64,000 bases of DNA from Rhodobacteraceae bacterium M382 (GTDB lineage: Bacteria; Pseudomonadota; Alphaproteobacteria; Rhodobacterales; Rhodobacteraceae): the NCBI GenBank assembly GCA_025141015.1, contig CP081098.1, forward strand, positions 3,974,501-4,038,500, given 5' to 3'. Below the pieces are notes generated by a model. That model was not told the DNA's origin. It was given only the letters and a program-made list of their open reading frames with translations, and did no database searches. The stretch's first letter is position 1, and each line of letters begins with the position of its first letter. Below, one piece after another: positions 1 through 7,577 of this stretch. The position numbers and the translations under genes were made by a program.

Positions 1-201
1 GTCCCGCTCGGTTCCGGCCGGGGCCACCCCCAACCCTCTCAGGCCAAATTGCACTGTGACCGGCGATGAAACAGTATCGCCATCCTTGAGTGTAACAAAA
101 TAGACGGCAGCCCCATCAGGTGCGGCGGTGTCCCGAGCCAGCGCTGGCACTGCGGTCGACAACATGACCAGGGTGGCAACAATCGTGGATCTGATCTTCA
201 T
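1..201 (-). CDS. DUF4399 domain protein, exported (5' part only; runs off the left edge)
   Basis: Reading the minus strand from the ATG at 201 gives a Sec-type signal peptide of about 22 residues ending VPALA. It is followed by a mature start containing YFVTLKDGDTVSSPVTVQF, which matches the opening of DUF4399 proteins, small periplasmic proteins that contribute a beta-sandwich-like domain of unknown function. Only 67 codons lie in the window and the frame stays open to base 1. An AGAGGGA stretch upstream is a plausible ribosome binding site. The gene is divergent from the LysR-type regulator at 454. The family call rests on recognition of the YFV-LKDGD-V-SPV pattern; no function is known. 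Confidence 0.8.
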   Translation of the reverse strand, partial: MKIRSTIVATLVMLSTAVPALARDTAAPDGAAVYFVTLKDGDTVSSPVTVQFGLRGLGVAPAGTERD

Positions 202-453
202 GAGCTTCGTGTCCCTCTGTACGCGTTACTAACAGAGGTTCAGAATGCAGGAAGACCGGGGCAAACCCCACCCCAAACAACGGCGTCCTCACCGGGAAGT
301 GAAGCCGTGATAGCCCCAATGTATCACGCCACGCTTGTTTCCAAGTCGCAAACGATCCTCGACAAAACCTTTGTATTATCCAACCTGTGCCCCCTTCTTG
401 CCCAGATTTGAGGTCAAACAAGACCCAGATCAGAAGAAATCGAGGACGTGCAG
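202..453. promoter_or_regulatory. Divergent promoter region between DUF4399 gene and LysR regulator
   Basis: This 252-base gap must hold promoters for both divergent genes. An inverted repeat CCTCTGT (214-220) / ACAGAGG (232-238) with an 11-base spacer lies just upstream of the DUF4399 start and could be an operator. No other coding or RNA signal was seen. That the LysR protein binds here is inference only. Confidence 0.3.
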
Positions 454-1359
454 ATGGACCGACTGACTGAAATGGAAGCCTTTGCCAATGTGGTGGACCA
501 AGGTGGATTCACCGACGCGGCAAAAAAGATGGGGATTTCCAAATCCGCAGTCTCCAAACATGTGTCGTCACTCGAAGCTCGACTGGGTGCCCGCCTGCTG
601 AACCGAACCACCCGCCGGGTAAGCCCGACTGAAATCGGTCTGGCCTATTATGACCGGGCGCGTCGGGTGTTGAACGACGCCGGAGAAGCAGATGCCCTGG
701 TCACATCGATGCAATCCGCACCTTCGGGATTGTTGCGGATTTCGGTCGCCACCGACTTTGGTGTCAATCATCTGTCCCCGGTGCTGTCCGAATTCCTGTC
801 AGACTTCCCCGATATTACCGTCAACATGGTATTGAACAATCGCTACGTCGAACTGATTTCCGAAGGGTTCGATATGGCTGTGCGGATCGGTGAGCTGGAA
901 GACAGCTCGTTGAGAGCGCGCAAGCTGACAGAAACCAACAAACGGATGATCGCCAGCCCGGCCTATTTCGAAAAATACGGACGTCCACAAAAGATCGACG
1001 ACCTGAATGAACACAAGCTTCTGCATTATTCGAACCAGTCCAGCGGCAACGTCTGGAAACTGACCGCCCCATCGGGCGAGAAACGCCAGGTTCGAACGGC
1101 CGGATGGCTTAGCGTCAACGACGGTCAATCGCTTCTCAACGCGGCGATTTCCGGCCTCGGGATCGCGTATCTGCCGAGCTATCTCTACGCCGACGCGCTG
1201 GAACAAGGGCTGGTTGAAGACGCAATGCCGTCTTTGCCGCTGGAGACCCAAGGGATCTATGCCGTGTACCCGCCGGGCCGGTTTACCCAGCCAAAGGTTC
1301 GCGCCTTTATCGATTTTCTCATACACGCTTTTGCCGAAAAGGGTCCGACCGATTGGTAA
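454..1359 (+). CDS. LysR-family transcriptional regulator
   Basis: A 301-aa protein with the classic LysR layout. An N-terminal winged helix-turn-helix covers about residues 1-60 (MDRLTEMEAFANVVDQGGF, then KKMGISKSAVSKHVSSLEAR and LLNRTTRRVSPTE). A periplasmic-binding-protein-like effector domain follows from about 90 to 295. The length is normal for the family. The ATG at 454 is preferred over the GTG at 448 because GAGGA sits 7 bases upstream of it. The close match to the 'AAKKLGISKSAVSKHV' type of domain places it in the CrgA/DsdC-like LTTR group common in proteobacteria. Effector and targets are unknown; the divergent DUF4399 gene is a candidate target. A rho-independent terminator follows directly. 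Confidence 0.9.
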   Translation: MDRLTEMEAFANVVDQGGFTDAAKKMGISKSAVSKHVSSLEARLGARLLNRTTRRVSPTEIGLAYYDRARRVLNDAGEADALVTSMQSAPSGLLRISVATDFGVNHLSPVLSEFLSDFPDITVNMVLNNRYVELISEGFDMAVRIGELEDSSLRARKLTETNKRMIASPAYFEKYGRPQKIDDLNEHKLLHYSNQSSGNVWKLTAPSGEKRQVRTAGWLSVNDGQSLLNAAISGLGIAYLPSYLYADALEQGLVEDAMPSLPLETQGIYAVYPPGRFTQPKVRAFIDFLIHAFAEKGPTDW

Positions 1360-1394
1360 GGTCGCTCCCATCTGTTTCCCTCGGCAAACACCTG

Positions 1395-1422
1395 CCCCCG
1401 AATGCATGTTCGGGGGTTTTTT
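1395..1422 (+). terminator. Rho-independent terminator after the LysR gene
   Basis: Perfect 8-bp stem CCCCCGAA / TTCGGGGG with loop TGCATG, followed by six T. It lies 35 bases past the LysR stop, in the convergent gap with the OmpA-family gene. Confidence 0.85.
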
Positions 1423-1462
1423 CTTGCCCGGCATTCACCAGGCCAAGGGCGTTCCAACGGCC

Positions 1463-2419
1463 TTATTGCTCCAACAGAACCGCTTCGACTCGGCGATTTG
1501 TCTTCTGCCCATCCGGAATCAGATTCGACGCCACCGGAGCCAGATAACCGACCCCTTCAGCTTCAAGCCGACCGTCATCAATCGCATATTGACGAACCAA
1601 CCTGTCCTTGACCGCCGCCGCCCGCTTGCGGGACAAGACGATATTGTCCTGCAGGCTGCCGACATTGTCCGTATGTCCAACCAGATACAGACGGTACTGT
1701 TCATTCTCCTTCAGGAACGCAGCCAACAGCGACAGCGACGTCGGATTGCCGTCTGCCAATTGCGTCGCCCCGGTCCCAAAGTCCAGATCGTCCAGCACCA
1801 CATGCCCGTCCGCCAACAAACGCGCGACCAGATCACCGATCTGCGCCTCGGGTTGCGGTGTGGTGTCCCCGGCGGATGGACCAGATTGGGCTGCGGTCTG
1901 AGTACCAACAGCGGGCTTTGCCACACTGTCCCGGTGGCGGGGGCCGACTTCTATGATCTGAACATAGTTCGACGACCCTGCCCGGCTGACCAGGATGGTA
2001 ACAGTCTCCTCGTCACCCCGCGCTGCGGACACAAATCGATAATCGCCGATATCGACGATCATGTCCGGCGCTGGGATCACTTCGATTCCAAAACGGAAAT
2101 CAAATCCGCCACAGGCCCGGTCCGCGCAGTCAAGAACAATGCGATACCCATCGGCCTGCAGCTGACGGCGCAACGGATCCAACAACTGCAACGTCGTGCT
2201 GGCCGCGCCATCCACCCGCCAACTGCGACGTTCAACGCGGCCTTCCAAAGTCCGGCTTGGCACCTGCCCGGATGCAAAGACATCAATCGGCAACGCGTAA
2301 CTGTCAAAAACGCTGATCCGTTCGCTGACATCCTGTGCATTGTCCGGCAACATCCAGTCTGCCGCCAGAACAGGTCCGGCCAACATCACCGAACAGGCTA
2401 TTCCCAGCGCGCCCCTCAC
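1463..2419 (-). CDS. OmpA-family outer-membrane / peptidoglycan-binding protein
   Basis: A 318-aa protein that starts at a GTG overlapping the stop of the peroxidase gene (GTGA), so it is the last gene of that operon. A signal peptide of about 19 residues ends PVLAA. The middle third has no recognised domain and carries a Cys pair (DCADRACGG). The C-terminal ~110 residues are an OmpA-like domain that binds diaminopimelate of peptidoglycan (LYLVGHTDNVG, LSRKRAAAVKDRLV, EGVGYLAPVASN, KTNRRVEAVLL). It most likely anchors or spaces the outer envelope. There is no N-terminal beta-barrel of the E. coli OmpA type, so it is better described as a periplasmic OmpA-domain protein. Confidence 0.85.
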   Translation of the reverse strand: MRGALGIACSVMLAGPVLAADWMLPDNAQDVSERISVFDSYALPIDVFASGQVPSRTLEGRVERRSWRVDGAASTTLQLLDPLRRQLQADGYRIVLDCADRACGGFDFRFGIEVIPAPDMIVDIGDYRFVSAARGDEETVTILVSRAGSSNYVQIIEVGPRHRDSVAKPAVGTQTAAQSGPSAGDTTPQPEAQIGDLVARLLADGHVVLDDLDFGTGATQLADGNPTSLSLLAAFLKENEQYRLYLVGHTDNVGSLQDNIVLSRKRAAAVKDRLVRQYAIDDGRLEAEGVGYLAPVASNLIPDGQKTNRRVEAVLLEQ

Positions 2420-2988
2420 CGGTGTTGGGCGTGATATTCGTCGTTGGGGACCATGGCTGTCGCGCTCGCCACCCGGTTCGACATGTTGTAGAAACCAGCC
2501 ACATTCGCAATGTCCCAGATATCACGATCGCTGAACCCCACGTCGCGCAAACCCTGGCGATGGTGTTCTTCGATCTCGGCGCTGGCAACGGTCATTTTGG
2601 CGGCAAAATCCAACATCGCACGCTGGCGCGCATCCAGAGGCGCAACGCGGTAATTCATCACCAGCATTTCGCCCAGCTTGGGATCGCCTGACAATTGCCG
2701 CACAGCCGCCCCATGCGCCACAAGGCAATAAAAGCATTTGTTGATGGACGACACCACCACGGCGATCATCTCGCGCTCCAGCTTGCTCAACCCGCTGGGT
2801 GCCAGCATCAGGTCGTTGTACATCCCGGTAAAGGCGTTCAGCTTGGCAATATCAAACGCGTTCGCCTTGAGCACATTGGGCACCATGCCCAGCTTTTCCA
2901 CGCAGATATCAAAATACTTTTGTGTCTCTTCGGGCAGCGGATCCACCATAGGCAGGTCCAGGGCAGTCGGCCGGGTCTGATCAGTCAT
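2416..2988 (-). CDS. AhpD-like peroxidase-related enzyme (carboxymuconolactone decarboxylase fold)
   Basis: A 190-aa all-helical protein of the uncharacterised peroxidase-related / AhpD-like family. The CxxCxxxH active-site pattern is visible in SSINKCFYCLVAHGAAVRQ; in AhpD this dithiol reduces peroxides or relays electrons. The ATG at 2988 (MTDQTRP) is chosen over a TTG at 3003 that would extend into the upstream gene. It lies between a GNAT gene (which ends at 3000) and the OmpA-family gene, with overlap or near overlap on both sides, so the four genes from 4486 to 1463 look like one transcript. The physiological substrate cannot be read from sequence. Confidence 0.85.
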   Translation of the reverse strand: MTDQTRPTALDLPMVDPLPEETQKYFDICVEKLGMVPNVLKANAFDIAKLNAFTGMYNDLMLAPSGLSKLEREMIAVVVSSINKCFYCLVAHGAAVRQLSGDPKLGEMLVMNYRVAPLDARQRAMLDFAAKMTVASAEIEEHHRQGLRDVGFSDRDIWDIANVAGFYNMSNRVASATAMVPNDEYHAQHR

Positions 2989-2999
2989 CTTGGTCACTT

Positions 3000-3722
3000 T
3001 CAATTGGATTTATGACGATAGTGATACTGTCCCACGCAGGTCATCCCCAGGGAAGTGTAAAGCCCATTGGCCCCATCGTTACGTTTCGTACAAATCACCG
3101 ACAGTGTCTGTGCGCCATTGTCCACAGCCCAAATGGCCGCCTGACGCATCATCCAGACCCCCATGCCCTGTCGGCGTTGATGCGGCAGGATTTCCAGAGC
3201 GTGCACCATCGCAATATCGCCATGAATGGCGCAAAACCCGGTCCCCGCCGGTTTGTCACGATGACGCCCCAGCAACGCGATCTTGGGGCCCTGGGCACGG
3301 TCCATGATTGCCTGACGTTCAGCGCCGATACCACCGCTGTTCCAGATTTCCCGACAGATCTGCAACGGCTCCCAGACCGCAAAGGTCGTGACCCGCGGAA
3401 TCACGACATCGGTCAGCTGAGCGGCTGGGCAGGCCCAGATATTGACCGGATCAAGAACCGCATACCCCAGCGTCTCCAACTGTGTGTCAAACCCATCCTG
3501 ACCGTCGCGGATCATGAACTTTGGGGATTGTCCCATGTCCCGCATGGCCTGTTCGGCCTCGGCAATCTCCTGGTCGCTCGCCTGTTCAGCCTCAAGCGTT
3601 GCCGCCGATACCCGTGAACCACCGCCCTGCCCTTCACGCAGGCGAAACGGGCCTGACATTGAAAACCTGGCTGCGGGCCATGTGGCATCTACCACTTCGT
3701 AATAACGCGGATCGGTGGTCAC
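3000..3722 (-). CDS. GNAT-family N-acetyltransferase
   Basis: A 240-aa protein whose C-terminal half has the acetyl-CoA-binding signature of GNAT enzymes: ALEILPHQRRQGMGVWMMRQ (motif A, R/Q-x-x-G-x-G/A) and a final YTSLGMTCVGQYHYR strand. The N-terminal half is poorly conserved and probably determines the acceptor, which is unknown. It starts at a GTG that overlaps the stop of the cinA-like gene by four bases (GTGA), indicating translational coupling. The start follows from this overlap. Acceptor could be a small molecule or protein; nothing in the context decides. Confidence 0.8.
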   Translation of the reverse strand: MTTDPRYYEVVDATWPAARFSMSGPFRLREGQGGGSRVSAATLEAEQASDQEIAEAEQAMRDMGQSPKFMIRDGQDGFDTQLETLGYAVLDPVNIWACPAAQLTDVVIPRVTTFAVWEPLQICREIWNSGGIGAERQAIMDRAQGPKIALLGRHRDKPAGTGFCAIHGDIAMVHALEILPHQRRQGMGVWMMRQAAIWAVDNGAQTLSVICTKRNDGANGLYTSLGMTCVGQYHYRHKSN

Positions 3723-4486
3723 TGGTCGATCTCCTTGGCCAATTGGGTCATGGCGGCATCAATGCGGGTCCCATCCGTGCCGCGCACGACGATGTTCGCC
3801 CCATAGGCCCCGTCTTTCTGGAACGGGTAGCACCCAATGGAAAGGTCCGAAAACGTCGCGGCCAGCGCCGAAAGCGTTGCAGCAATATCCCCTTCGCCCC
3901 GCATCACGCGCAGCGTCTGGGACAGCACCGGTTGCCCCCCGGCCAATCCCGGCAACACACTGGCCACCATGGCCTGAAACACAGACGGCACTCCGGCCAT
4001 GACATGCACATTGGCGATGGTGAACCCCGGAGCCGCCGAAACCGGGTTGTCGATCAGCACAGCCCCATCCGGAATGCGCGCCATGCGCAGACGGGCTTCG
4101 TTCAGCTCGGTGCCCATGGTGTCGTAATGGGCCTGAAGGATCGCGCGCGCATCGTCACGCACGTCAAGACGCGCATCAAAAGCCTGGGCAATACAATCGG
4201 CGGTAATGTCGTCATGGGTCGGCCCGATACCGCCGCTGGTAAAGACATGATTGTATCCCTGCGACAAGGCCCGCGTCGCCGCAATGATCGCCGCTGCGTC
4301 ATCGCTGACAATCCGGACTTCCTTTAACTCGATACCGTGTTTGGTCAATTCGCCAGCCAAAAAATGCATATTGGCATCCCGGGTGCGCCCCGACAGGATT
4401 TCATCCCCGATAACCAACATGGCTGCGGTCGGGTTTGTCTCCGTCGGGTTTGTCATCATCGGGTTTGTCATCATCGCGTTTGTCAT
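3719..4486 (-). CDS. CinA N-terminal-type molybdopterin-binding protein (MoaB/Mog fold)
   Basis: A 255-aa protein with the competence/damage-inducible CinA N-terminal (MoCF-binding) domain: AAMLVIGDEILSGRTRDANM, then HVFTSGGIGPTHDDITADCI, which is the phosphate-binding GGxGPT-D motif. It lacks the C-terminal nicotinamide-nucleotide amidase domain of full-length CinA, as is usual for this stand-alone alphaproteobacterial type. The first ~20 residues are a tandem repeat (MTNAM, MTNPM, MTNPT...) with several ATG codons, so the true start is uncertain; the first ATG is annotated. It is divergent from sfsA (62-base gap) and heads the GNAT/peroxidase/OmpA operon. A role in pterin nucleotide clean-up is inferred. 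Confidence 0.85.
   Translation of the reverse strand: MTNAMMTNPMMTNPTETNPTAAMLVIGDEILSGRTRDANMHFLAGELTKHGIELKEVRIVSDDAAAIIAATRALSQGYNHVFTSGGIGPTHDDITADCIAQAFDARLDVRDDARAILQAHYDTMGTELNEARLRMARIPDGAVLIDNPVSAAPGFTIANVHVMAGVPSVFQAMVASVLPGLAGGQPVLSQTLRVMRGEGDIAATLSALAATFSDLSIGCYPFQKDGAYGANIVVRGTDGTRIDAAMTQLAKEIDQ
4431..4486 (-). repeat. In-frame 15-bp tandem repeat at the 5' end of the cinA-like gene
   Basis: Units 4431-4445, 4446-4460, 4461-4475 and a partial unit 4476-4486 share the core GGGTTTGTC (plus strand). Two middle units are identical. On the coding strand the unit reads ATGATGACAAACCCG, so each copy adds start codons and Met-Met-Thr-Asn-Pro. Confidence 0.9.
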
Positions 4487-4548
4487 GGCAAAACTCCATT
4501 CAAATGCAGGTCTTGAACCCGCGTTTCAGCAGGTATAGGCCAGTGCAC

Positions 4549-5250
4549 ATGCGCTTTGAAACCCCTCTTGTCCCCGCCCGGCTGATCCGCCGCTATAAAC
4601 GGTTTCTGGCCGATTGCACGCTGGAAGACGGGCGAGAGATCACCGCCCATTGTGCCAATCCCGGATCCATGATGGGGCTGGCCGCGCCGCACACCAAAGT
4701 ATGGCTGGAACCCAATGACGACCCCAAGAAGAAGCTGAAATTCGGCTGGCGGCTGGTGGATCACGAAAACGGTCATTTTACCGGGGTCGATACATCCGTG
4801 CCCAACCGGGCACTCAAAGCTGCGTTGGAGGCGCGCCAAATTCCGACATTGGCCGCCTATCCCCATGTGCGGGCCGAGGTCAAATACGGAGAGAACAGCC
4901 GGATCGACTTTCTGCTGAGCGCCGATGGCCTGCCTGATTGTTATGTCGAAGTCAAAAGCGTCACCCTGTCGCGACAGCCCGGCCTGGCCGAATTTCCCGA
5001 CAGCGTCACTGCGCGCGGCACCAAACACCTGGGCGAATTGGCGGCCATGGTGGACCAGGGCCACAGGGCCATGATGCTGTATCTGGTGCAGCGCACGGAC
5101 TGCGAGCGCTTTGCTCTGGCCGCAGATATCGACCCGGCCTATGCGCGGGCGTTTGACACCGCGGCCTCGCACGGAGTCGAACGGCTGATCCACACCACCC
5201 GCATAACGCCCGAAGGTGTCGAGGTCGGTCCGGAACTGCCTGCGGCCTGA
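4549..5250 (+). CDS. sfsA: DNA/RNA nuclease SfsA (sugar fermentation stimulation protein family)
   Basis: A 233-aa protein, almost the same length as E. coli SfsA (234). Conserved blocks are visible along the whole chain: MRFETPLVPARLIRRYKRFL, then CANPGSMMGL, SRIDFLLS, DCYVEVKSVTL (the D...E-x-K PD-(D/E)xK nuclease-like site), FPDSVTARGTKHLGEL and IDPAYARAFDTA. The family was first named for a multicopy effect on maltose genes, and later work supports nucleic-acid cleavage. Its frame is open upstream to 4435, but the conserved N-terminus starts at the ATG at 4549. The next gene, map, starts about 100 bases downstream, and the two are often adjacent in alphaproteobacteria. Confidence 0.95.
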   Translation: MRFETPLVPARLIRRYKRFLADCTLEDGREITAHCANPGSMMGLAAPHTKVWLEPNDDPKKKLKFGWRLVDHENGHFTGVDTSVPNRALKAALEARQIPTLAAYPHVRAEVKYGENSRIDFLLSADGLPDCYVEVKSVTLSRQPGLAEFPDSVTARGTKHLGELAAMVDQGHRAMMLYLVQRTDCERFALAADIDPAYARAFDTAASHGVERLIHTTRITPEGVEVGPELPAA

Positions 5251-5352
5251 CTTCGCGCTGGCCTCACCCCCTCTGGCCCTTTTGATCAAGACGCCTTACA
5301 TATGGCCCGAAACACAACGCGAGCTTGACCCCCCGTGATCTTGACCCCAGTG

Positions 5353-6177
5353 ATGGAGCGTATCTTGAAAAAAGCAGACCGTGGCCGCATGACCAAGGAC
5401 GGCATCCGCATTTACGAGCAGGCCGATTTTGAAGGCATGCAAGTGGCGGGTGCCCTGGCGGCACAAATCCTGGATGACATTGCGCCGCATGTGTTTGTCG
5501 GACAAACCACGGGTGAAATCGACCGGATCATCACCCAGATGGTCGAGGACGCGGGTGCGACATCTGCCACCATCGGCTATAAAGGCTATCAACACGGCAG
5601 CTGCATTTCGCTCAACCATGTGGTTTGCCACGGCATTCCCGGCGAGAAAAAGCTGAAGGATGGCGACATTCTGAACATCGATGTCACCGTGATTGTCGAT
5701 GGCTGGTTCGGCGATACCAGCCGCATGTATGTGGCAGGAAAGCTGCCGCGCAAAGCCGAACGGCTGATTCAGATCACCCATGATGCGCTGATGAAGGGCA
5801 TCGAGGTGGTCAAGCCGGGCAACACCTTTGGCGACATTGGCCATGCGATCCAGGCCTATGTCGAATCGCATCGTATGAGCGTTGTCCGCGATTTCTGCGG
5901 CCACGGATTGGGTCGGGTGTTCCATGCCCCCCCCAATGTCCTGCATTATGGTCGGCCGGGCACCGGGCCGGTTCTGGAAGAGGGCATGTTCTTTACCATC
6001 GAACCGATGGTAAATCTGGGCCGTCCGGAAACCAAGGTTCTGGCCGACGACTGGACCGCTGTTACCCGCGACAAGTCTCTGTCAGCGCAGTTTGAACATT
6101 CGGTTGGCGTCACCAGCGATGGTGTCGACATCTTTACCCTGTCTCCAGGCGGGCGGTTTCATCCAACCTATGGGTGA
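5353..6177 (+). CDS. map: Type I methionine aminopeptidase
   Basis: A metallopeptidase that removes the initiator Met from nascent proteins. Pita-bread fold motifs are present: HGSCISLNHVVCHGIPGEK, then DGDILNIDVTVIVDGWFGDTS (metal ligands Asp), RDFCGHGLGRVFHAPPNVLH (ligand His) and EEGMFFTIEPMV (ligand Glu), and the final Glu ligand in QFEHSVGVTSDG. Length is 274 aa from the ATG at 5353. A GTG at 5335 and an ATG at 5389 (MTKDGIRI) are alternatives, and the ribosome binding site does not settle the choice. It probably shares a transcript with sfsA and ends in a hairpin. Confidence 0.93.
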   Translation: MERILKKADRGRMTKDGIRIYEQADFEGMQVAGALAAQILDDIAPHVFVGQTTGEIDRIITQMVEDAGATSATIGYKGYQHGSCISLNHVVCHGIPGEKKLKDGDILNIDVTVIVDGWFGDTSRMYVAGKLPRKAERLIQITHDALMKGIEVVKPGNTFGDIGHAIQAYVESHRMSVVRDFCGHGLGRVFHAPPNVLHYGRPGTGPVLEEGMFFTIEPMVNLGRPETKVLADDWTAVTRDKSLSAQFEHSVGVTSDGVDIFTLSPGGRFHPTYG

Positions 6178-6193
6178 AACCGGGTTGAGATCG

Positions 6194-6229
6194 CCGGGGG
6201 CGCTGCCCCCGGACCCCCGAGGTATTTTT
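6194..6229 (+). terminator. Terminator-like hairpin and dispersed intergenic repeat after map
   Basis: CCGGGGG (6194-6200) / CCCCCGG (6206-6212) stem followed by GACCCCCGAGGTATTTTTG. The core GGGGGCGCTGCCCCCG recurs at 57684-57699. The T run makes it a likely terminator for map, facing the HAD gene. Confidence 0.6.
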
Positions 6230-6256
6230 GACCAGAAAGAAGCAGGAGACGTGGCG

Positions 6257-6916
6257 TTAAAGTCCGATGAGGCGCGCAACGTCTGACATGTCCCGGATCA
6301 CTTCGGCCCCTTGGTCGCTGAGTGTTTCGGCCGGCGTGATCGCAGCATAGCCGAGACACCGCATCCCCGCGCGCGCCGCGGCCAGAGCGCCGGTCGGGCT
6401 GTCTTCGATCACCAGGCAGTCCCGCGCCTGAACATTGAAATGACTGGCCGCAGCAAGAAACAGACCTGGGTCCGGCTTGGACATGCCCAGCGCATGAGCC
6501 GAGAACATAGCGTGATGGAACCGCTGCCACAGACCATTCTGTCCCAGGGTGATCTGCATCTTGTGCTCGCTGCCATTGGACGCCACGCAAGTCGGTATAC
6601 CGGCCCGGTCCAAGGTCTGAAGCAAGTCCACAATGCCCGGGATCAGATCGACGCCGTTTTCCAGTGCCGCATAGGTTTCCTGATAGACTTCGTCGATCCA
6701 ACCGTCGTGCAGATCAGCACCAAGGTTTCTGGCCTTGTCCATCACCCCGGTCATTGTCGAGCCAACAAACAGGGACATGCAGCCAGCCAGATCAAGGTTC
6801 AGACCATACCGCGCCAAATTGTCAACAAGCGCCTGATTTGAAATGGTTTCGCTATCGACCAGCACCCCGTCACAGTCAAAGATCACCAGCGCAGGGGTCG
6901 GGGTGGTTTGTGGCAT
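6257..6916 (-). CDS. HAD-superfamily (subfamily IA) phosphatase / phosphomutase-like
   Basis: A 219-aa protein with the HAD motif I VIFDCDGVLVDSE (nucleophile Asp and +2 Asp), motif II in VASNGSEHKM, motif III Lys in MSKPDPGLF and motif IV VIEDSPTGALAAARAGM. The helical cap inserted after motif I (subfamily IA) includes the 'FVGSTMTGVMDKA' segment. These features fit small sugar-phosphate phosphatases such as phosphoglycolate phosphatase or beta-phosphoglucomutase-like enzymes; the substrate is not determinable. The ATG at 6916 (MPQTTPTP) begins just before the domain; an upstream in-frame start at 6964 adds 16 non-conserved residues. Confidence 0.88.
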   Translation of the reverse strand: MPQTTPTPALVIFDCDGVLVDSETISNQALVDNLARYGLNLDLAGCMSLFVGSTMTGVMDKARNLGADLHDGWIDEVYQETYAALENGVDLIPGIVDLLQTLDRAGIPTCVASNGSEHKMQITLGQNGLWQRFHHAMFSAHALGMSKPDPGLFLAAASHFNVQARDCLVIEDSPTGALAAARAGMRCLGYAAITPAETLSDQGAEVIRDMSDVARLIGL

Positions 6917-7016
6917 CGCGGAGGTGTCCTGAAGATGGGGTGATCGAAAAACCCAGCATGACATCAGCCCTGGTCAGACACAAACCCCGGATCGGCGGCC
7001 TGCCGCGCGCCACGTT

Positions 7017-7577
7017 TCAATCCGAAATAGTGCGCCACATCAGCGTGATATGGGTATCGCCATATTTACGGCTGTCATGCGGTTCGAACCCTGGAGGGGC
7101 AACCATCGGTGCGTTTTCCTCCCATACCACCAACGCGTCATCGCCGATCCAGCCCCCTGTCATTGCCGCTTGCAGGGCTTTTTGCCCCATCCCTTTGCCA
7201 TAGGGGGGATCAAGGAAGACCAGATCATAGGACGCATCCGGATTCGGCCCCAGCCGGGTGGCATCCCTGCGGGCCAACTCTGTCTGATCGCCAGCGCGAC
7301 AGACGTCGATATTCTTGCGGATCAATCCGGTTGCAGCCCGCCCATCATCGACAAAGGTGACTGATTCTGCCCCCCGCGACAACGCTTCGAGTCCAAGCGC
7401 CCCGGTTCCGGCAAACAGATCCAGAACCCGGGCACCGGGAATGGCCCCGGTGTGCATCAGCACGTTGAACAGGCTTTCGCGGACCCGGTCGGTGGTGGGA
7501 CGCAGATGTGCACCTGCATCCCCCTTGCCCACCGAGGCCAACGCGCGGCCGCGGAACTGACCGGCAATGATCCTCAC
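7017..7577 (-). CDS. rsmD: 16S rRNA (guanine(966)-N2)-methyltransferase
   Basis: A 186-aa SAM-dependent methyltransferase that modifies G966 of 16S rRNA in the small subunit. Typical RsmD features run in order: RIIAGQFRGRALA at the N-terminus, LRPTTDRVRESLFNVL, SAM motif I VLDLFAGTGALGLEALSRGA, and the catalytic DLVFLDPPYGKG (DPPY). It starts at a GTG that overlaps the stop of the FAD-dependent reductase gene by four bases, so the two genes are co-transcribed. Length is normal for the family. Confidence 0.95.
   Translation of the reverse strand: MRIIAGQFRGRALASVGKGDAGAHLRPTTDRVRESLFNVLMHTGAIPGARVLDLFAGTGALGLEALSRGAESVTFVDDGRAATGLIRKNIDVCRAGDQTELARRDATRLGPNPDASYDLVFLDPPYGKGMGQKALQAAMTGGWIGDDALVVWEENAPMVAPPGFEPHDSRKYGDTHITLMWRTISD

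Noticed and set aside
7080-7104. GGTTCGAACCCTGGAG string resembling a tRNA T-arm
   Set aside because: It lies inside the rsmD coding region and no acceptor stem or anticodon arm can be drawn around it.
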